Source of the DNA: Spongiibacteraceae bacterium
GTDB lineage: Bacteria; Pseudomonadota; Gammaproteobacteria; Pseudomonadales; Dasaniaceae
DNA length: 64,000 nt
Assembly: GCA_028280715.1 (NCBI GenBank)
Contig: JANQLG010000003.1
Location: forward strand, 124,001 to 188,000
Direction of reading: 5' to 3'
The position numbers and the translations under genes were made by a program. This document shows positions 58,709 through 64,000 of this stretch, piece after piece; position 1 is the stretch's first letter, and each line of letters begins with the position of its first letter. Below the pieces are notes generated by a model. It ran no database searches. It saw only the letters and a list, made by a program, of their open reading frames with translations, and had not been told where the DNA came from.

Positions 58709-60273
58709 TGACGCCAGATATAGAGATCGAAGCGTTAACGTCGGACGAAAATGGATTGGAAAATGTACTGCTGGTCGATGACAACCCCATTAATTTGCAA
58801 ATCTTATACAAGACACTCCAAAACAGTGGCTATAAATTATTGATCGCCAGTGATGGCGAGACAGCGCTTAAAATAGCCAATGAAGTTCATCTCTCGCTTA
58901 TCTTGCTTGATATTATGATGCCGGGTATAGACGGTTATGAAGTCTGTGAACAGCTTAAGAGTAATCCCCAAACAGCTAATAGCGCAGTGATTTTTCTTTC
59001 TGCTTTGGAAGACAGTGGTGCTAAGGTCAAGGGCTTTGCTGTTGGGGGTGTTGATTATATTTCTAAACCTTTTCAAGCTGACGAAGTTGTTGCGCGGGTA
59101 AGAAATCATATAAAAATTCAGCGTCTTGAGAGACAGTTGGCGCGAAGAAATGTTGAGTTGGAGGCCGAAAACCACCAAATTCTCAATGCCGTTAGCGAAG
59201 GGATTATTGGCTTGGATCAGCAAGGGCGCATTACCATGTTGAACCCTGCTGCAACGGTTATTTGCGGCTGGTCTGCCGCAGATTGTTTGGATGAACAATT
59301 GTCCACTCTGGGGTTGTTTAATACTTCATTGTATGAACAGCTTCCTGAGCATTTACTATTGCCTTATCGCAGTTATCGTATGGGACAGTCAGCCCATAGC
59401 GATATGGAAATTCTAACCCGGCGTGATGGCGCGCAGGTGCCTGTATCAATGACCTCGACCCCCAGGGCGGAGGGTGGTGCAGTTATTGTATTGAGGGATA
59501 TCAGTGATTGGATGGAGAGTGAGGAAGCGCTCCGAATGGCACGGGAAGAGTTAGAGTCTCAGCGGCAGATGGTTTCGCATATGGAGCGCCTCACTGTGAC
59601 AGGTGAGATGGCTGCAGGAATTGCCCATGAAGTGAATCAGCCGCTAACGGCAGTCATTAATTACGCCAATGTGGCTATACGCTTGTTAGATGAGAGGGGG
59701 CAGGGCGGAGTCGATCGCGATAAGTTGCTTGAGTTACTGGATAAACTCAATATCCAGGCAGTGAGAGCTTCCGATGTTATACAGCGTGTTCGCAGTTATG
59801 TTAAAGAGCCTCTCGCTGGCAAGGTGGAAGTGGACGCCAATGAAATGCTGCGCAAAGTTATTGCACTGGCTGAAGTCGATTCGCGGATCAATGATGTTTC
59901 TGTACATTTTGAGTCTCAGGCTGATCTGCCGAAAGTTGATATTGATTTGGTGCGCATACAGCAGGTGTGTCTTAATTTAATCCGCAATGCTATGGAATCC
60001 ATGGTAGCAGTAGATAATCGACAACAGGGCGTATTGGTTAGAACCGAGCTAAAGGATAAAGCTATCTATATCTACGTGATGGATCATGGTCAGGGAATTA
60101 GTGAGGAAGTGGAAGAAGGGCTGTTTACACCCTTTTATTCCACCAAACCTAATGGAATGGGCATTGGGCTTTCCATTTGCCAATCGATTGTACAGTCTAA
60201 TGGCGGGGAGATAGGGTTTACCCGCAACCCTGACAAGGGAGTCACCTTTTATTTTTCCTTGCCGATAAAATAG
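58705..60273 (+). CDS. Soluble receiver-PAS-histidine kinase
   Basis: A 522-residue cytoplasmic protein with inverted order: receiver domain first (about 18-135, VDDNPIN, Asp69 in LLDIMMPGIDG, KPF), then a PAS domain (about 155-270) and a FixL/DctB-type kinase core with His308 in GIAHEVNQPLTAV and HATPase motifs NLIRNAMESM, DHGQGI and GMGIGLSICQSIVQ. It is translated by a 4-base stop/start overlap with the membrane kinase. A plausible path is membrane kinase to this receiver, then this kinase to the FixJ-like regulator. Confidence 0.88.
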   Translation: MMTPDIEIEALTSDENGLENVLLVDDNPINLQILYKTLQNSGYKLLIASDGETALKIANEVHLSLILLDIMMPGIDGYEVCEQLKSNPQTANSAVIFLSALEDSGAKVKGFAVGGVDYISKPFQADEVVARVRNHIKIQRLERQLARRNVELEAENHQILNAVSEGIIGLDQQGRITMLNPAATVICGWSAADCLDEQLSTLGLFNTSLYEQLPEHLLLPYRSYRMGQSAHSDMEILTRRDGAQVPVSMTSTPRAEGGAVIVLRDISDWMESEEALRMAREELESQRQMVSHMERLTVTGEMAAGIAHEVNQPLTAVINYANVAIRLLDERGQGGVDRDKLLELLDKLNIQAVRASDVIQRVRSYVKEPLAGKVEVDANEMLRKVIALAEVDSRINDVSVHFESQADLPKVDIDLVRIQQVCLNLIRNAMESMVAVDNRQQGVLVRTELKDKAIYIYVMDHGQGISEEVEEGLFTPFYSTKPNGMGIGLSICQSIVQSNGGEIGFTRNPDKGVTFYFSLPIK

Positions 60274-60291
60274 CTACTCATAAAAATAAAA

Positions 60292-60321
60292 ACGGCCAAC
60301 AATATAGTGTTTGCTGGCCGT
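60292..60321 (-). terminator. Terminator of csrA
   Basis: ACGGCCA / TGGCCGT arms, extended by a further partly matched CAA/TTG, are followed on the minus strand by TTTTATTTTTA. It serves csrA and may also end the kinase transcript. Confidence 0.7.
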
Positions 60322-60330
60322 GTGATGATT

Positions 60331-60361
60331 TCGATAAGTGGTTATTGGCAATACTTATCGA
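60331..60361. repeat. 9-bp hairpin downstream of csrA
   Basis: TCGATAAGT and ACTTATCGA pair around a 13-base loop between the csrA stop and its terminator. No T-run is attached. Confidence 0.5.
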
Positions 60362-60380
60362 TTGTAAAAGTAGTGAGCAA

Positions 60381-60575
60381 TTATGCAGATTTTATTTGAG
60401 AATTCTGTTCCTGCTCTTCCTGAATTCGACGATAAACTTCTTCGCGATGTACAGAAACTTCTTTAGGGGCTGCTATACCTAGGCGAACCTGATTACCGCT
60501 AATACCTAAAACAGTAATTTTTACATCATCGCCAATAATTAAGGTCTCCCCGAGTCTTCTTGATAAAACCAACAT
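60381..60575 (-). CDS. csrA: Carbon storage regulator CsrA/RsmA
   Basis: A 64-residue RNA-binding translational regulator. The N-terminus [18 protein letters not shown], the [19 protein letters not shown] core and the conserved Arg of VHREE that contacts RNA are intact. The start is supported by AGGGA upstream. Here it has neither alaS nor tRNA-Ser nearby. It is separated from the ribonucleotide reductase operon by a terminator. Confidence 0.97.
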   Translation of the reverse strand: MLVLSRRLGETLIIGDDVKITVLGISGNQVRLGIAAPKEVSVHREEVYRRIQEEQEQNSQIKSA

Positions 60576-60718
60576 ATGCTTATTTCCCTCTGCATGTAAA
60601 AAAATTCAGCTTGTTTAGTCTATCTATTTGACTAAGAAACATAATTCGCTGATGTACTTACCGAGATAAGGGAAATTACTTAGGTTATTTTTGCTTAATT
60701 AACAAAGGTTTTATGGTT

Positions 60719-60744
60719 AAAAAAGGCCCTGTCGATAGGGCCTT
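60719..60744 (-). terminator. Rho-independent terminator of the nrd operon
   Basis: AAGGCCCT and AGGGCCTT form an 8-bp perfect stem with a 6-base loop. Reading on the minus strand it runs into TTTT, after the 70-residue gene. Confidence 0.82.
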
Positions 60745-60782
60745 AATCACGTTTCTAACTCATGTTGATACTAATGTAAGTA

Positions 60783-60995
60783 TTAGTGCCGTGTTTGCGA
60801 GTTCGTCTCTGGAAATAGCGAGCACTGTTTTTGATCGGTAGTTGAAGCTGCTGACTCTGATTCTTCTATTTGTTCAGTGATATATCCTCGTAATCGTCCT
60901 ACTACACTGGTCATAATATCGATGGTTTGGCCAATTTGGTCGAGAGTGAGAAGAATGGTCTCTGAATCCAATTGGGATTTTTTACTGTCGTTCAT
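60783..60995 (-). CDS. Small hypothetical protein downstream of nrdB
   Basis: I do not recognise this 70-residue protein. It is acidic and helical, with a probable coiled coil or amphipathic helix (SETILLTLDQIGQTIDIMTS, VVGRLRGYITEQIEE) and a polar tail. It lies 124 bases downstream of nrdB, on the same strand and upstream of the only terminator, so it is likely read with nrdAB. No function is inferred. Confidence 0.6.
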   Translation of the reverse strand: MNDSKKSQLDSETILLTLDQIGQTIDIMTSVVGRLRGYITEQIEESESAASTTDQKQCSLFPETNSQTRH

Positions 60996-61119
60996 GTCGC
61001 TATCCCTTCATATCCGCTATTTGTTTTTACGGGAGAACCCCACTCGATTGCTGGAGGGGGTTCTGAGTATTGTCTCTCCCAGAGAAGACTTAGCATTGAT
61101 GGCCAGCTGCTCCAGAAGT

Positions 61120-62418
61120 TTAATCCCAACTTAATGCGCCACCTGTTTGATACTCAATAACGCGAGTTTCAAAAAAGTTCTTTTCTTTGCGCAGATCCAT
61201 GATTTCACTCATCCATGGGAATGGATTTTGCGCGCCCTGGTATTGCTCTGGTAAGCCCAGTTGGGTCAGGCGTCGGTTAGCAATAAATTGCAGGTATTCC
61301 TCCATCATCGCTGCGTTCATGCCAAGTACACCGCGTGGCATTGAGTCACGGGCATATTCAATTTCCAGTTGCGTGCCTTCAAGAATCATTTGGATGATTT
61401 CCTGCTGGAAGGTTTCAGTCCACAGGTGTGGGTTTTCCAGCTTGATTTGGTTGATGACATCGATACCGAAATTGAGGTGCATGGATTCATCGCGCAGGAT
61501 GTATTGGAATTGCTCGGCAACGCCGGTCATTTTGTTGCGGCGTCCCATGGATAAGATTTGTGTAAAGCCACAGTAGAAGAAAATGCCCTCAGTCACTGCA
61601 TAAAAGCCGATCAAGTTACGAAGTAGCTCGCGGTCACTTTCCTCTGTACCCGTTTTGAAGTTGGGGTCAGAAAGTGAAGTAGTGTGGCTCAGGCTCCAGG
61701 CGGCTTTCTTGGCGATAGAAGGTAGCTCGCGATACATATTGAAGACTTCGCCTTCGTCCATCGCCAAGGATTCTACGCAATACTGATAGGCGTGAGTGTG
61801 AATGGCTTCTTCAAAGGCCTGGCGCAATAAATACTGACGGCATTCTGGGTTGGTGATATGACGATAGATGGCCAGCACCAGATTGTTGGCTACCAGTGAA
61901 TCGGCCGTTGAGAAGTAGCCGAGAGAGCGCATTACAATACGGCGTTCGTCTTCAGTTAAACCATCGGGGTTTTTCCACAGTGCTACATCCGCTGTCATAT
62001 TGACTTCTTGCGGCATCCAGTGGTTGGCGCAACCATCAAGATATTTCTGCCAGGCCCAGTCGTATTTGAAGGGTACCAGTTGGTTGAGGTCAGCGCGGCA
62101 GTTAATCATTGCCTTATCATCGACTTCGATGCGCTTGGCGCCCATTTGTAGTTCTTCCAAGCCGGCGGCGATATCCATGTCCTGAATGGCTTCTTTGGCC
62201 TTGGCTACGGCATCACCTTCGAAGGTGATATCGCTATTGGTTGATGGTAACTCCTGTTCAGTAGCTCCCGGAGTTAAAGGAGATTGTGCTTCAGTAACAA
62301 GTGGCGCTTCAGGCTCCAAGACATCAGTCGTCATACTTTCATTGGCAGTTGCGTTGACAGTAGCGGCGGCAGGTTTTGCCTCGTTTTCTTCAATATTGTA
62401 ATCGTCCCAGCTCAGCAT
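61120..62418 (-). CDS. nrdB: Class Ia ribonucleotide reductase beta subunit
   Basis: The radical-generating subunit, 432 residues. Iron ligands and radical tyrosine are visible: Asp173 in TADSLVANN, Glu204 and His207 in EEAIHTHAY with Tyr211 as radical site. The C-terminal tail ends GGALSWD and should dock to NrdA. Compared with the Escherichia protein the N-terminus is about 89 residues longer; residues 15-70 are a low-complexity Ala/Thr/Glu/Pro-rich stretch. The first residues MLSWDD resemble known Pseudomonas-type starts, so the ATG at 62418 appears right. Confidence 0.95.
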   Translation of the reverse strand: MLSWDDYNIEENEAKPAAATVNATANESMTTDVLEPEAPLVTEAQSPLTPGATEQELPSTNSDITFEGDAVAKAKEAIQDMDIAAGLEELQMGAKRIEVDDKAMINCRADLNQLVPFKYDWAWQKYLDGCANHWMPQEVNMTADVALWKNPDGLTEDERRIVMRSLGYFSTADSLVANNLVLAIYRHITNPECRQYLLRQAFEEAIHTHAYQYCVESLAMDEGEVFNMYRELPSIAKKAAWSLSHTTSLSDPNFKTGTEESDRELLRNLIGFYAVTEGIFFYCGFTQILSMGRRNKMTGVAEQFQYILRDESMHLNFGIDVINQIKLENPHLWTETFQQEIIQMILEGTQLEIEYARDSMPRGVLGMNAAMMEEYLQFIANRRLTQLGLPEQYQGAQNPFPWMSEIMDLRKEKNFFETRVIEYQTGGALSWD

Positions 62419-62456
62419 ATTTTTAACCCTTTACTACATATGGTGGTGTTTATGTT

Positions 62457-62482
62457 GGGTTTGGATCCAGTGGTCCAAACCC
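62457..62482 (-). repeat. Stem-loop between nrdA and nrdB
   Basis: GGGTTTGGA and TCCAAACCC pair perfectly (9 bp) around an 8-base loop in the 88-base gap between the two genes. No T-run follows on the minus strand, so this is an intercistronic hairpin rather than a clear terminator. Confidence 0.6.
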
Positions 62483-62506
62483 TTTTATTGTGGTTTTTAT
62501 CCAGGC

Positions 62507-64000
62507 TTACTGGCAGGCCTCGCAATCGGGGTCGTCCAGTGAGCAAGCTTGGGGTACTGGTGCTGGCCCTGCATCTGCATCAGTGCTTGCCGATACGGCA
62601 TTCAAAGCGCCAGTTTCAATCGTTGATTTTTCGGTACCAGTGGCCGCTAAGGCACGCAGATAGTAGGTGGTTTTTAACCCGCGGAACCAAGCCATCCGAT
62701 AGGTGACATCGAGCTTCTTACCTGAGGCGCCGGCGATATACAGGTTGAGCGATTGCGCCTGGTCGATCCATTTCTGGCGACGGCTGGCCGCATCGACAAT
62801 CCAGCGTGGCTCAACTTCAAAGGCGGTTGAATACAGGGCTTTTAAATCGTCTGGAATGCGGTCAATACTCTGTACACTACCTTCGTAGTATTTGAGGTCG
62901 TTAACCATCACGTTATCCCACAGGCCGCGATCCTTCAGGTCGCTGACTAGATAAGGATTGACCACTGTGAATTCACCCGACAGGTTCGATTTCACGTACA
63001 GGTTTTGATAAGTCGGCTCGATGGATTGGGAGACACCGGTGATGTTAGCGATCGTTGCTGTTGGAGCGATCGCCATCACGTTCGAGTTGCGCATGCCTTT
63101 TTCTTTGATGCGGCTGCGCAGGTTGTCCCAGTCCAGAGTGGAGGACTGATCTACTTCGATGTAATTTGCACCGCGATGATCGATCAGCTTTTGCAGTGAA
63201 TCGATGGGTAGCACGCCCTGGCTCCACAGCGAACCATCAAAGGATGAGTAAGAGCCGCGTTCCTCTGCCAGTTTAGAAGAGGCTTGGATGGCAAAGTAAC
63301 TGATGGCTTCCATTGATCGATCAGCAAATTCCACGGCTTTGGCTGAGCCATAGGGAATATGTTGCTTGTACAGAGCATCCTGGAAACCCATCAAACCGAG
63401 TCCCACTGGACGGTGGCGCATATTAGAAGTGCGAGCTTGTTCAACCGAGTAGTAGTTGATATCAATAACGTTATCGAGCATGCGTACTGCGGTATTGATG
63501 GTTGTCTCCAGCTTGGCCATATCGAGACCATTTTCGTCGATATGCTGTGCCAGGTTGACCGAGCCCAGATTACAAACTGCGATCTCTTCTTTGTTGGTGT
63601 TGAGCGTAATTTCAGTACATAAGTTTGAAGAGTGAACGACACCAGTGTGTTGCTGTGGTGAGCGCAGGTTGCAGGGGTCTTTAAAGGTAACCCAGGGATG
63701 GCCGGTTTCAAACAGCATACCAAGCATCTTGCGCCATAGATCCTGAGCGCGAACAGTTTTAAACAGTTTGATTTCACCACTTTGACACTGTTGTTCATAG
63801 TGGGTGTAACGCTGCTCGAACTCGATACCGTAAAGATCGTGCAGATCAGGCACATCATTGGGTGAAAACAGCGTCCACTCGCCGTCGTCAAACACCCGTT
63901 TCATAAACAGGTCGGGCACCCAGTTAGCAGTATTCATGTCATGGGTACGGCGACGGTCATCACCGGTGTTTTTACGCAGCTCAAGGAATTCTTCAATGTC
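62507..64000 (-). CDS. nrdA: Class Ia ribonucleotide reductase alpha subunit (C-terminal part)
   Basis: The catalytic subunit that reduces ribonucleoside diphosphates; the gene runs off the right edge, leaving 497 C-terminal residues. The active-site stretch SNLCTEITL holds the thiyl cysteine and catalytic glutamate, [10 protein letters not shown] the partner cysteine, and TTYYLRAL the tyrosine pair of the radical path. The C-terminal redox cysteines are in DPDCEACQ. The frame is open from base 64000; the ATG at 63935-63937 is internal (preceded by RRRTHD). It is upstream of nrdB. Confidence 0.97.
   Translation of the reverse strand, partial: DIEEFLELRKNTGDDRRRTHDMNTANWVPDLFMKRVFDDGEWTLFSPNDVPDLHDLYGIEFEQRYTHYEQQCQSGEIKLFKTVRAQDLWRKMLGMLFETGHPWVTFKDPCNLRSPQQHTGVVHSSNLCTEITLNTNKEEIAVCNLGSVNLAQHIDENGLDMAKLETTINTAVRMLDNVIDINYYSVEQARTSNMRHRPVGLGLMGFQDALYKQHIPYGSAKAVEFADRSMEAISYFAIQASSKLAEERGSYSSFDGSLWSQGVLPIDSLQKLIDHRGANYIEVDQSSTLDWDNLRSRIKEKGMRNSNVMAIAPTATIANITGVSQSIEPTYQNLYVKSNLSGEFTVVNPYLVSDLKDRGLWDNVMVNDLKYYEGSVQSIDRIPDDLKALYSTAFEVEPRWIVDAASRRQKWIDQAQSLNLYIAGASGKKLDVTYRMAWFRGLKTTYYLRALAATGTEKSTIETGALNAVSASTDADAGPAPVPQACSLDDPDCEACQ

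Noticed and set aside
63391..63891. 166-residue minus-strand ORF within nrdA
   Set aside because: Another frame of the same strand over the NrdA active-site region; NrdA motifs are intact, so this is a shadow and not a frameshift.

Overview
The window looks like a chromosomal segment of a carbohydrate-using, probably marine gammaproteobacterium related to Pseudomonadales/Cellvibrionales. The main reason is gene order: from psd to purA (about 1-21 kb) it runs psd, rhodanese, HDOD, rsgA | orn, queG, nnr, tsaE, amiB, mutL, miaA, hfq, hflX, hflK, hflC, DUF2065, hisZ, purA. From memory this matches the Pseudomonas aeruginosa order, except that motAB are missing between rsgA and the HDOD gene. The MutL has an endonuclease-type C-terminus, which fits a lineage without MutH. 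Taxon assignment is inference; no 16S gene is present.

Layout. 1-1 kb: tail of a CZB-like protein and a YbaK-type deacylase. 1-5.5 kb (minus): rsgA-HDOD/GAF-rhdA-psd. 5.7-21 kb: tRNA/RNA processing, cell-wall, repair and membrane-protease genes (orn to purA). 21-25.4 kb: lipA, then the PEP-CTERM regulators prsR/prsK. 25.6-27.8 kb: a DUF1631 protein. 28-33.6 kb: ispB | rplU-rpmA, obgE, proB || rpsT, dgkA. 33.7-34.5 kb: three small unrecognised genes. 34.8-47.9 kb: the most distinctive region, a putative beta-1,3-glucan (laminarin-type) acquisition locus: ECF sigma factor, FecR anti-sigma, a GH16 lipoprotein, two paralogous giant TonB-dependent receptors (the first with a signalling STN domain), a GH128-like multidomain secreted hydrolase and a PEP-CTERM protein. 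48-50.6 kb: a DesK/DesR-like two-component pair and a TPR protein. 50.8 kb: initiator tRNA. 51-54.8 kb: acyltransferase, dinG, yqcC. 54.8-60.3 kb: a FixJ-like regulator divergent from two overlapping complex kinases. 60.4-64 kb: csrA and the class Ia ribonucleotide reductase operon, with nrdA cut by the right edge.

How the accessory genes may work together (inference): glucan fragments released by the GH16 and GH128 enzymes are taken up by the TonB-dependent receptors; the STN domain of the first receptor signals through FecR to the sigma factor. Both receptors carry three EF-hand/dockerin-like calcium loops at matching places, the GH128 protein carries thrombospondin type 3 calcium repeats, and the adjacent PEP-CTERM protein has a possible cohesin-like fold. 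Calcium-dependent organisation of this surface machinery is therefore a hypothesis worth testing. No CRISPR array, transposase or prophage gene was seen.
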